Positions 1-5,557 of a stretch of 5,557 nucleotides of DNA are shown piece by piece. The notes beneath the pieces were generated by a model that worked only from the letters and a program-made list of their open reading frames with translations, had not been told where the DNA came from and ran no database searches. The DNA comes from an uncultured Sphingobium sp. GTDB lineage: Bacteria > Pseudomonadota > Alphaproteobacteria > Sphingomonadales > Sphingomonadaceae. Made by a program: the position numbers and the translations under genes. The stretch lies in contig CAMLFF010000221.1 in NCBI GenBank assembly GCA_946479185.1, forward strand, positions 1-5,557, written 5' to 3'. Positions within the stretch are counted from its first letter, which is position 1. Every line of letters starts with the position of its first letter.

Positions 1-1161
1 TTCCATGCCGCGCTCAGCACGAAACTCGGGATTGGCGCGCCAGCCCACATCGGCAAGCAAACAGGCCGCGAGCCTGATGCGCTCCCATTCCGGTGGATCG
101 TCTCTGAACAGTGGCTCGATCCATGCGCTGATCTTGTCGCCATGACCGATGAAGCGGCCTTGCGCCTCCCCCTCGACGCGCGCGGCAACCAGCAGCGGAT
201 CTTGCGCAGCAAGCTCCTGCGGCAACTGCTCGTAAAGCAGGCCCTCACGAAGGCCGAATGCCGACACCGTGAGATGCGAGCATTCGAGCCGCTCGACAAC
301 CGCGCAAAGCAGATGCGCTGCATCCGGCAAGCCGGGCAGACGGGCATTGCTCACGCCAGGCAGAGACTTGAGATTGGCTTTTTGCGCCGTCTCGAGCCAT
401 TTGAGCAACACGGCAGGCCGATCAGGCGCCATTTCATAATGGTGGAGCACCGGGAGCGGATAATCGGTCAAATGCGAGTCGAGCCGGGCAAGGGCGCGCC
501 AGCTACCACCAATCAGATAGAAGGGCAGGCCCTTCTCAATGTCGCCCCAGCCACTATCCTTCAGCAAGGCATCCAGCCTGTCAGACAGTGCCCTCCTGCC
601 AGCGCGGCGAATATCCCCGATGCGGAAAACGCCGAGTGGCAGCGACACGGCTTTTCCAACGCCATCGGGCCGAACACGAACCAACTCCAGACTGCCGCCG
701 CCCAGATCGCCCATAATGCCATCTGCATTCGGCATGCCGGAAAGGAGCCCATGTGCTGATGCCAGCCCCTCCTCAGCGCCGCTGAGCACCCGCACAGTCA
801 GCCCGATCTCGCTCGCCCGCTCGATAAATTCCCCGCCGTTGCTCGCATCCCGCACCGCTGCGGTCGCCACGCAGGTGACTTCATCGACCGCCATGCCGAC
901 GCAAAGCTGCGCGAACCGCTCCAGCGCCGCGATGCCGCGCGCCATTGCCTTGTCGCCAATCCGACCGGTCTTGCCCAGCTCCGCGCCGAGCCCGGCCATC
1001 ACCTTCTCGTTGAAGAGCGTGAACGGAATGCGCCGCGGGCCATCATAGACCACGAGGCGGACGCTGTTGGAGCCGATATCGATAATTGCGGTGCGGCGAA
1101 AATGCAGTCCCCGCAGGGACGTTTCGACCTTGGGGACAGTCAGGCGATCAAGCAAAGTCAT
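1..1161 (-). CDS. ppx: Ppx/GppA-family exopolyphosphatase, C-terminus cut off by window edge
   Basis: The product is a Ppx/GppA phosphatase of the ASKHA (actin-like ATPase) fold, expected to release phosphate from the ends of polyphosphate and/or hydrolyse pppGpp in the cytoplasm. I read 387 codons open to the left edge; alphaproteobacterial homologues run to about 500 residues, so roughly the last quarter is missing. Visible motifs are the first phosphate-binding loop DIGSNSVRLVVY (28-39), ATAAVRDASNG (99-109), SGAEEG (127-132) carrying the expected catalytic glutamate (E130 or E131), and the second phosphate loop GDLGGGSLEL (151-160). Family blocks IGGSWRALARL (217-227) and SAFGLREGLLYEQL (300-313) follow, then the start of the HD-like helical region, ACLLADVGWRANPEF. 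The ATG at 1161 lies 13 bases after the ppk1 stop and has GAGG at 1176-1173 about 11 bases upstream, inside the ppk1 end. Pairing with ppk1 favours polyphosphate as substrate, but sequence alone does not separate Ppx from GppA activity. Asn377 stands where I expect His (see findings). Confidence 0.93.
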   Translation of the reverse strand, partial: MTLLDRLTVPKVETSLRGLHFRRTAIIDIGSNSVRLVVYDGPRRIPFTLFNEKVMAGLGAELGKTGRIGDKAMARGIAALERFAQLCVGMAVDEVTCVATAAVRDASNGGEFIERASEIGLTVRVLSGAEEGLASAHGLLSGMPNADGIMGDLGGGSLELVRVRPDGVGKAVSLPLGVFRIGDIRRAGRRALSDRLDALLKDSGWGDIEKGLPFYLIGGSWRALARLDSHLTDYPLPVLHHYEMAPDRPAVLLKWLETAQKANLKSLPGVSNARLPGLPDAAHLLCAVVERLECSHLTVSAFGLREGLLYEQLPQELAAQDPLLVAARVEGEAQGRFIGHGDKISAWIEPLFRDDPPEWERIRLAACLLADVGWRANPEFRAERGME

Positions 1162-1174
1162 CAGCAGTGCAGCC

Positions 1175-3331
1175 TCAGCTTCGCTCAGGAAGGGAAAGCT
1201 TGGGCACGGCGCGGGCAGATCGCCGTGCCGCGCCGCGGCCCGAAAGCGACGGGTTCGTCATGAAATAATGGTGCAGGTTGAACGGCTTTTTGCCCGGATC
1301 GAGCCGCACATAACTGCCGTCGCTCTGCAGGGCCCAGCTTTGCTCGGTATCCAGCAGGTTTGCGACCAGCACCTGATCGAGCACCTGATCATGCACCGTT
1401 GGCGTCTCGATGGGCAGCATATATTCCACGCGGCGATCAAAATTGCGCGGCATCCAGTCGGCCGAGCTGATGAACACTTTCGCGCCATTGTTCGGCAGCG
1501 CCTTGCCGTTCCCGAAGGCCCAGATGCGGCTATGCTCCAGAAAACGCCCGATCACGGACTTGACCGAGATATTGTCCGATAGACCCGGAACGCCGGGGCG
1601 CAGGCAGCAAATGCCGCGAATGATCAGCTCCACCTTCACGCCCGCATTGCTGGCGGCATAAAGCTTCTCGATAATCGCGCTATCGACCAGGCTGTTCATC
1701 TTGGCCCAAACCTCGCCGGGGCGCCCTGCCCGCGCATGCTCGATCTCGGCGTCGATCAGCGCGATCAGTCGATCACGCAGATGCAGCGGCGACAGCGTGA
1801 TCATCTCCATCGACGCCGGCTCGACATAGCCGGTAATGTAATTGAACACTGCCGCCGCATCGCGCCCCGCACGCGGATCGGCAGTGAAGTAGGAAAGATC
1901 GGTATAAATCCGCGCGGTAATTGGGTGATAATTGCCCGTGCCGAAATGGCAGTAGGTCTTGAACCCATCGCCCTCACGCCGCACCACGACGGAAATCTTG
2001 GCGTGGGTCTTCCAGTCGATAAAGCCGTACACCACCTGCACACCGGCACGCTCAAGCTGGCTCGCCCAGAGCAGATTCTGCTCTTCATCGAACCGCGCCT
2101 TTAATTCCACGACCGCCGTGACCGATTTGCCCGCCTCAGCCGCATCGATCAGCGCGCGAATGATCGCCGATTGCTTGCCCGCCCGATACAGCGTCTGCTT
2201 GATCGCCACTACATCCGGGTCGGCTGCTGCCTGCTTGAGGAAGGCGATGACGACATCGAAGCTCTCATAGGGGTGGTGGACGACAATGTCCTTCGCCCGG
2301 ATCGCGGCAAAACAATCGCCGCCATATTCACGGATTCGCTCGGGAAAGCGCGGCGCATAGGCAGGGAATTTGAGGTCCGGGCGGTCTTCTTCAACCACCT
2401 CGGCAAGGTCACCAATGCCCATGAAGCCGTCGATATCCACGACCATCGCTTCATGGCCCTGCATCATAGTCTGCAGCTTGAGCTCGACCGCCGGCGCAAC
2501 GCCGCTCTCAATTTCCACGCGGATGATGCGCCCGCGCCTGCGCTGTTTGATGGCGCTGCGATAATAGCGCACCAGATCCTCGGCCTCTTCCTCAATCTCG
2601 ATGTCGCTATCGCGCAGAATGCGGAAGAGCCCGCTGTCACGCTCCGTAAAACCGGGGAAGAGCAGCGCAGAATAGCGCCGCACCAGCGCCTCGACGGCGA
2701 TGTAACGCGCCGGGCTACCGGGCACGCGGATGAAGCGCGGCAGCGTCGCGGGCAAAATCACCAGCTCCTGCAGCACTTCCTTATCCGAATCGCGCACCAG
2801 ATCGAAAAAGAGGCTCAGGCCCTTGTTGGGAATGAAGGGGAATGGGTGGGCAGGATCGAGCGCTTGTGGCGTCAGGATCGGGAAAACCTGCTCGAGAAAA
2901 TGAGACCGCAGCCAGGCCTCAGCCTTGGGCTCGACCGGATCGGATCCGATCACGGCAATGTCCGCACCAATCAGGGCCGTGCGCAGATCATGCCACACCG
3001 CTTGCTGGGCGGTCATCAGCGCTTCGGCGCGCTCGCCAACGGCATCCAGCTGTTGGGTCGGCGTCAAACCATCCACCGAGCGCAGATCGACTCCCTGAAT
3101 TTGCTGGCCCTTGAGGCCCGCAACGCGAACCATGAAGAATTCATCGAGGTTATTGCCTGAGATCGACAGGAAGCGCAGCCGCTCCAGCAAGGGGTGCGCC
3201 GGATTGCAGGCTTCCTCCAGCACGCGCTGGTTGAAGTTAAGCCAGGAAAGCTCACGGTTGAAATAGCGCGATCCATTATGGATGGCAGTATCTGCGTTGA
3301 TTGCGGACAGGTCAGCTTCAGCCACGGTCAA
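1175..3331 (-). CDS. ppk1: Polyphosphate kinase 1 (labelled 'RNA degradosome polyphosphate kinase' in many annotations)
   Basis: Ppk1 reversibly polymerises the gamma-phosphate of ATP into inorganic polyphosphate through a phosphohistidine. The 718-residue product has the normal family length. The N-terminal domain opens with RYFNRELSWLNFNQRVLEEA (22-41). The catalytic core has VVHHPYESFDVVIAFLKQAA (350-369) and IKQTLYRAG (377-385). Using a constant offset of 8 from E. coli Ppk numbering, all key residues are present: the Mg-binding arginines R383 and R413, the phosphorylated histidine H443 in KTHAK, H462 in CHFGTGN, and H600 in FLEHSRIW. The C-terminal block KVFISSADWMPRNFDRRVE (618-636) is typical. 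The tail after about residue 693 is basic and low in complexity. The start is not ATG: TTG at 3331 overlaps the hdaA stop by 4 bases (TTGA) and has AAGGA 5 bases upstream; GTG at 3325 is the alternative (716 residues). It lies between hdaA and ppx in one co-directional run, probably one transcript. Confidence 0.97.
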   Translation of the reverse strand: MTVAEADLSAINADTAIHNGSRYFNRELSWLNFNQRVLEEACNPAHPLLERLRFLSISGNNLDEFFMVRVAGLKGQQIQGVDLRSVDGLTPTQQLDAVGERAEALMTAQQAVWHDLRTALIGADIAVIGSDPVEPKAEAWLRSHFLEQVFPILTPQALDPAHPFPFIPNKGLSLFFDLVRDSDKEVLQELVILPATLPRFIRVPGSPARYIAVEALVRRYSALLFPGFTERDSGLFRILRDSDIEIEEEAEDLVRYYRSAIKQRRRGRIIRVEIESGVAPAVELKLQTMMQGHEAMVVDIDGFMGIGDLAEVVEEDRPDLKFPAYAPRFPERIREYGGDCFAAIRAKDIVVHHPYESFDVVIAFLKQAAADPDVVAIKQTLYRAGKQSAIIRALIDAAEAGKSVTAVVELKARFDEEQNLLWASQLERAGVQVVYGFIDWKTHAKISVVVRREGDGFKTYCHFGTGNYHPITARIYTDLSYFTADPRAGRDAAAVFNYITGYVEPASMEMITLSPLHLRDRLIALIDAEIEHARAGRPGEVWAKMNSLVDSAIIEKLYAASNAGVKVELIIRGICCLRPGVPGLSDNISVKSVIGRFLEHSRIWAFGNGKALPNNGAKVFISSADWMPRNFDRRVEYMLPIETPTVHDQVLDQVLVANLLDTEQSWALQSDGSYVRLDPGKKPFNLHHYFMTNPSLSGRGAARRSARAVPKLSLPERS

Positions 3332-3966
3332 TCTAATCCTTCACGCGCTTCATTGGCAGCAGGCCTGTCTAGATCAACAATGTTACGAAGTGAGTGTCGT
3401 ATCATGCTGACCGATAATTTCTGCGTTGAAGCCAAGGACAATGCGTTCAACTCGGTAATGACGGCGTCGATCGCTTCGTAGCATCGCTCAGTCCTTCGGG
3501 CGAGGAATTCAGGCACATCGGGCGCGAAGGCGGAGCCTGCCTGCTCCAACCCATGCGCGATCAGCGCAGCTGACACGGCCTCGTCCGGTGGCGCAATGCG
3601 CGCGACGGCCGCTGTCGCCAGTCGCGTGCGTAAATCAGGCAGGGCGATCACCCAGGCTGGCGGCGCTTCCTGCGCAATCAGCAAGAGCGGGCGGCCAGTG
3701 TCTCGCGATTCGTTCCAGATGTTGAAGAGTTGCTCTTCATCCGCACAGTCTGCATCATCGACGAGCAGCCCACCACTCTCAGCGAGGAAAGCTTGCCCGA
3801 TCAGTGTCCGCCCAGATCGCGAAGGGCCGACCAGCAAGGTGCATAAGGATGGCCAGCGCTGCCAATCGCGCACCAGCGCCACGGCATCAGCATTGGCGGC
3901 GTGAATGAGCAGGCTTTCGGGTCCCCCGCGCCGTGTCCACGCCATCGGCAGCGGCAACTGGCTCAT
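3328..3966 (-). CDS. hdaA: HdaA, DnaA-related AAA+ regulator of replication initiation
   Basis: HdaA/Hda binds the DNA polymerase III sliding clamp and stimulates hydrolysis of DnaA-bound ATP (regulatory inactivation of DnaA, RIDA), preventing over-initiation. The 212-residue product has an N-terminal clamp-binding motif QLPLPM (3-8), comparable to QLSLPL of E. coli Hda. It has a P-loop GPSRSGRT (47-54) with Arg53 in the usual Lys position, as in the GAGRS loop of E. coli Hda. Walker B is LLVDDAD (67-73), then LFNIWN (80-85), LPDLRTRL (109-116, matching E. coli LPDLASRL), and a box VIII/sensor-2 region FLARRTERCYEAID (154-167). The C-terminal TQKLSVSMIRHSL matches the lid-domain helix end. 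The domain III/IV DNA-binding part of DnaA is absent, as expected. ATG at 3966 overlaps the upstream stop (ATGA), with GGAGGAA at 3983-3977 upstream. By alignment from memory, Ala143 sits at the RIDA arginine-finger position (see findings). Confidence 0.93.
   Translation of the reverse strand: MSQLPLPMAWTRRGGPESLLIHAANADAVALVRDWQRWPSLCTLLVGPSRSGRTLIGQAFLAESGGLLVDDADCADEEQLFNIWNESRDTGRPLLLIAQEAPPAWVIALPDLRTRLATAAVARIAPPDEAVSAALIAHGLEQAGSAFAPDVPEFLARRTERCYEAIDAVITELNALSLASTQKLSVSMIRHSLRNIVDLDRPAANEAREGLD
3337..3341 (-). promoter_or_regulatory. Ribosome binding site AAGGA for ppk1
   Basis: AAGGA on the minus strand lies within the last codons of hdaA. It is 5 bases from the TTG at 3331 and 11 bases from the GTG at 3325. 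The spacing favours TTG as the ppk1 start. An in-frame stop (TGA) at 3343-3341 excludes any start further upstream, and the first in-frame ATG is at residue 67, after conserved sequence. Confidence 0.6.
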
Positions 3967-5228
3967 TGCCCGGCACTTCCTCCGGCAGCAGGTGGCGCGC
4001 TTGGGGCCGGTGCGCCCGTTCGCCGCACGATGCGCAGGCTTGCGCCGGATGTGGTGACGGAGAAGCCGCGCGACTCCAGGGCGGCCTTTAATTGCTCGAT
4101 TGGCCCGGCAAAGCTCACCTGCATGACCGAGGTTCCGCCAAGCGCAAGGCTGGTGGTTGCCGCAGCGCTCACACCCGGCACAGCGCGCAGCAGCGCCTGC
4201 ACATCTCCGACTGACGCCGCCGTCGGCGTATCGACCATGACCGTGAAGCCGCCGCCTAACGCGCCGATCGTCTCGCTCGGCAAGGCTGCCAGCAACGAAT
4301 CAAGGTCGGTGGCGTTGTCGATCGCGATTGCATTCAACGGCTCTTCGACCACCAGAGACGGATCAGGACGCAGCATGCCGCTTGAGAGCGCCTGAGCATA
4401 CAGCACATCGATCCGCTTAACCGCTTCGGTCATCATGCCCGGAACATCCGAGGCGCTGTTCACGCTGAGCGAGAAGCTGCCGATATATTGATTATCCGGG
4501 CCATAGCGGGCGGAAAAATGGCCTTTTACCGGGCCACCGGGCCAGCTGCGCTCAAGGCGCGCCACCGGCATGATCACATCGGCAGCGCCATATAGATCGA
4601 GCAGGATGCGCCACCAGTTGCGGCCACGCCGATCGATCTGCCCGGCAGTGAGCAAGACCGCATCCGGGCCATCGCCTGACGTCCGCACATAATCGATAGA
4701 GCTCTCCGCTGTGCGGAACATCGCCCAGGCTTTTTGCCATTCGGTCGGTGTCTCGAACACCGTTGCCGTGCCCCCATCCCACAGAACGGGAATCACAAGC
4801 AGCGGCGGCGAACGCCTGATCTGGCCGGAAACGCCCAGCGCTTGTCCTGCCCGCGCACGATCGAACATGATCGAGAGTCGTGCAATGTAGCGATTGGGAC
4901 CGATCTCCTCATTCTGCACCTCAATGCCGGAAACGAGGCCATCCAGGACCGAATCACCCAAGCCCGGCGCAGCGCCGCCATTGGTACGCTTCCACAAAGC
5001 CTGCCAGCCAAGGCGCTGCCCAAGCCGCCAGCCCAGCGCACGCGCCGCATCGGCGTTGGGGCCATAAACATCCACCTGAATGTCCCGCACCTCAAGGTCG
5101 CCATTGGATGCGATGGGCGCGATTCCCCGCTCACCTTCGATTTGCGCGAAAAGCACCGCCCCAAACGCCGCAAGAACGAGCGCGAAAAGCAAGTGAATGG
5201 GCCGAAGAGAAGGCTTAGTGAGCGTCAC
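3963..5228 (-). CDS. DUF2066-like secreted or membrane-anchored protein with C-terminal HMA-like domain
   Basis: Function unknown. With the GTG start at 5228 the product is 421 residues. A basic N-terminus is followed by one hydrophobic segment (about 11-29), a signal peptide or single membrane anchor that would place the rest in the periplasm. Residues about 45-285 resemble the DUF2066 family: LEVRDIQVDVYGPNADAARA, then PPLLVIPVLWDGG with TEWQKAWAMFR (141-172), and the WWRILLDLYGAADVIMPVARLE region (205-226). Residues about 327-402 follow a beta-alpha-beta-beta-alpha-beta pattern like a heavy-metal-associated ferredoxin fold, but without a CxxC metal site. The protein ends in an Ala/Pro/Gly-rich tail (405-421). 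The start was chosen because AAAAGGG lies 4 bases upstream and the hydrophobic segment begins soon after; longer in-frame starts would run into purM. It is the first gene of the hdaA-ppk1-ppx run, and DUF2066 genes beside hda and divergent from purM are also known in gammaproteobacteria such as Pseudomonas, as far as I recall. No catalytic motif was recognised. Confidence 0.8.
   Translation of the reverse strand: MTLTKPSLRPIHLLFALVLAAFGAVLFAQIEGERGIAPIASNGDLEVRDIQVDVYGPNADAARALGWRLGQRLGWQALWKRTNGGAAPGLGDSVLDGLVSGIEVQNEEIGPNRYIARLSIMFDRARAGQALGVSGQIRRSPPLLVIPVLWDGGTATVFETPTEWQKAWAMFRTAESSIDYVRTSGDGPDAVLLTAGQIDRRGRNWWRILLDLYGAADVIMPVARLERSWPGGPVKGHFSARYGPDNQYIGSFSLSVNSASDVPGMMTEAVKRIDVLYAQALSSGMLRPDPSLVVEEPLNAIAIDNATDLDSLLAALPSETIGALGGGFTVMVDTPTAASVGDVQALLRAVPGVSAAATTSLALGGTSVMQVSFAGPIEQLKAALESRGFSVTTSGASLRIVRRTGAPAPSAPPAAGGSAGQ
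3977..3983 (-). promoter_or_regulatory. Ribosome binding site GGAGGAA for hdaA
   Basis: GGAGGAA on the minus strand lies inside the last codons of the DUF2066-like gene, within its Ala/Gly-rich tail, 10 bases before the hdaA ATG. Together with the ATGA stop/start overlap it indicates translational coupling. Confidence 0.6.
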
Positions 5229-5232
5229 GGCG

Positions 5233-5239
5233 CCCTTTT
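5233..5239 (-). promoter_or_regulatory. Ribosome binding site AAAAGGG for the DUF2066-like gene
   Basis: AAAAGGG on the minus strand ends 4 bases before the GTG at 5228. It is the reason for preferring this GTG over the in-frame GTG at 5324. It overlaps the TTGACG that might serve as the purM -35 on the opposite strand. Confidence 0.6.
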
Positions 5240-5258
5240 GACGGCATTGCTCTGGAAA

Positions 5259-5275
5259 ACCAAGCCTGATTTGGT
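5259..5275. repeat. Short inverted repeat ACCAA-N7-TTGGT in the divergent region
   Basis: Perfect 5-base arms (5259-5263 and 5271-5275) surround a 7-base centre; a G/T wobble could extend the stem by one pair in RNA. It ends directly before the purM ribosome binding site at 5276. It could be a small operator half-site pair or a weak leader hairpin, but arms this short also arise by chance. Confidence 0.3.
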
Positions 5276-5280
5276 AAGGG
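5276..5280 (+). promoter_or_regulatory. Ribosome binding site AAGGG for purM
   Basis: AAGGG is 6 bases before the purM ATG, a normal spacing, and directly abuts the short inverted repeat at 5259-5275. Confidence 0.6.
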
Positions 5281-5286
5281 CGGTGA

Positions 5287-5557
5287 ATGGATAACAGCAA
5301 GCACAACCAACCCGCCGGATACACCTATGCTCAGGCAGGCGTCGATATCGCCGCCGGCAACGCGCTGGTGCGGGCGATTGCGCCCCTGGCGCGCTCAACC
5401 CGTCGCCCCGGCGCCAATGCCGATCTGGGCGGTTTTGGTGGATTTTTCGATCTCAAGGCGGCGGGCTTTACTGATCCCTTGCTGGTCGCCGCCAATGATG
5501 GCGTCGGCACCAAGCTCAAGCTCGCCATCGATAGCGGCAAGCATGATACGGTGGGCA
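5287..5557 (+). CDS. purM: Phosphoribosylformylglycinamidine cyclo-ligase (AIR synthetase), 5' part only
   Basis: PurM converts FGAM plus ATP to AIR, closing the imidazole ring in de novo purine synthesis in the cytoplasm. Only the first 90 codons lie in the window; the full family protein is about 340-370 residues. Diagnostic N-terminal blocks are [17 protein letters not shown] (12-28), the glycine-rich GGFGGFFDL (48-56) and the nucleotide-binding [14 protein letters not shown] (66-79), spaced as in the family. The ATG at 5287 has AAGGG at 5276-5280, 6 bases upstream, which supports this start. The gene is divergent from the minus-strand run across 58 bases. In many proteobacteria purN follows purM, but that would be outside this window. 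No frameshift or unusual residue was seen. Confidence 0.97.
   Translation, partial: MDNSKHNQPAGYTYAQAGVDIAAGNALVRAIAPLARSTRRPGANADLGGFGGFFDLKAAGFTDPLLVAANDGVGTKLKLAIDSGKHDTVG

Larger units (their letters stand above)
5229..5286. promoter_or_regulatory. Divergent intergenic region between the DUF2066-like gene and purM
   Basis: This is the only intergenic space longer than about 13 bases, so it (with the adjoining gene starts) must hold the promoters for purM and probably for the four-gene minus-strand run. For purM there is TTGACG at 5238-5243, a good -35 match, but nothing resembling TATAAT follows at 16-18 bases. On the minus strand, TTGCTG with TTACCA 17 bases later is a weak candidate that would start inside the first codons of purM. 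Both assignments are tentative. Given 58 bases, the two promoters must overlap or face each other. Confidence 0.55.

Noticed and set aside
142..759. Open frame of 205 codons on the + strand opposite ppx
   Set aside because: Antisense to a Ppx frame that carries all phosphate-binding motifs; the product is rich in Arg, Gln and His with no family signal.
1369..1390. Perfect 10-base direct repeat GCACCTGATC separated by 2 bases
   Set aside because: It encodes the repeated DQVLDQVL of Ppk1, a normal helical segment of the family, so coding explains it.
2171..3160. Long open frame (329 codons) on the + strand opposite ppk1
   Set aside because: It is fully antisense to a clearly conserved ppk1 with an intact active site; its product has no recognisable motif and open frames opposite GC-rich genes are common.
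3805..3828. Walker A lysine replaced by arginine in HdaA (Arg53), suggesting loss of nucleotide binding
   Set aside because: E. coli Hda has the same kind of loop (GAGRS) and still binds ADP, so this is a family trait and not a defect.
4734..5294. Open frame of 186 codons on the + strand opposite the DUF2066-like gene
   Set aside because: Antisense shadow running into purM; highly basic, low-complexity product with no plausible start signal.
5229..5324. Longer start (GTG at 5324) for the DUF2066-like gene
   Set aside because: It would overlap purM by 38 bases and put 32 unrelated residues before the basic plus hydrophobic leader; the GTG at 5228 has a good ribosome binding site.

Overview
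The window looks like ordinary chromosomal DNA of an alphaproteobacterium, most likely a member of the Sphingomonadales. The base composition is GC-rich (by eye, around 60%). The reading frames are tightly packed, and the encoded HdaA, Ppk1 and Ppx proteins have alphaproteobacterial features. The gene order purM <> secreted DUF2066-like protein - hdaA - ppk1 - ppx is the order I recall from sphingomonads. There are no mobile elements, RNA genes, CRISPR arrays or long non-coding stretches.

Layout from the right. A purM 5' fragment (5287 to the window end, + strand) is divergent from a four-gene minus-strand run, with a 58-base intergenic region between them (5229-5286). Reading leftward, the run is: a membrane-anchored or secreted DUF2066-like protein with an extra C-terminal ferredoxin-like domain (5228-3963); hdaA, a DnaA-related regulator of replication initiation (3966-3328); ppk1, polyphosphate kinase (3331-1175); and ppx, a Ppx/GppA-type exopolyphosphatase (1161 to the left edge, C-terminus cut off). 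The first two junctions overlap by 4 bases (ATGA and TTGA) and the third has a 13-base gap. This fits one operon with translational coupling.

Functionally, ppk1 and ppx are the making and breaking enzymes for inorganic polyphosphate. HdaA is expected to work with the sliding clamp to stimulate hydrolysis of DnaA-bound ATP. PurM makes the imidazole ring intermediate of purine synthesis. Clustering a replication brake with the polyphosphate pair could co-express growth control and stress or phosphate storage, but that is inference.

The best leads are small. HdaA appears to have alanine where the RIDA arginine finger is expected. ppk1 has no possible ATG start and begins at TTG or GTG inside or next to the hdaA stop. 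The DUF2066-like protein has an HMA-like C-terminal domain without a metal-binding CxxC. Ppx has Asn where I expect a conserved His near its cut C-terminal region. I see no evidence of a wholly new system in this window.
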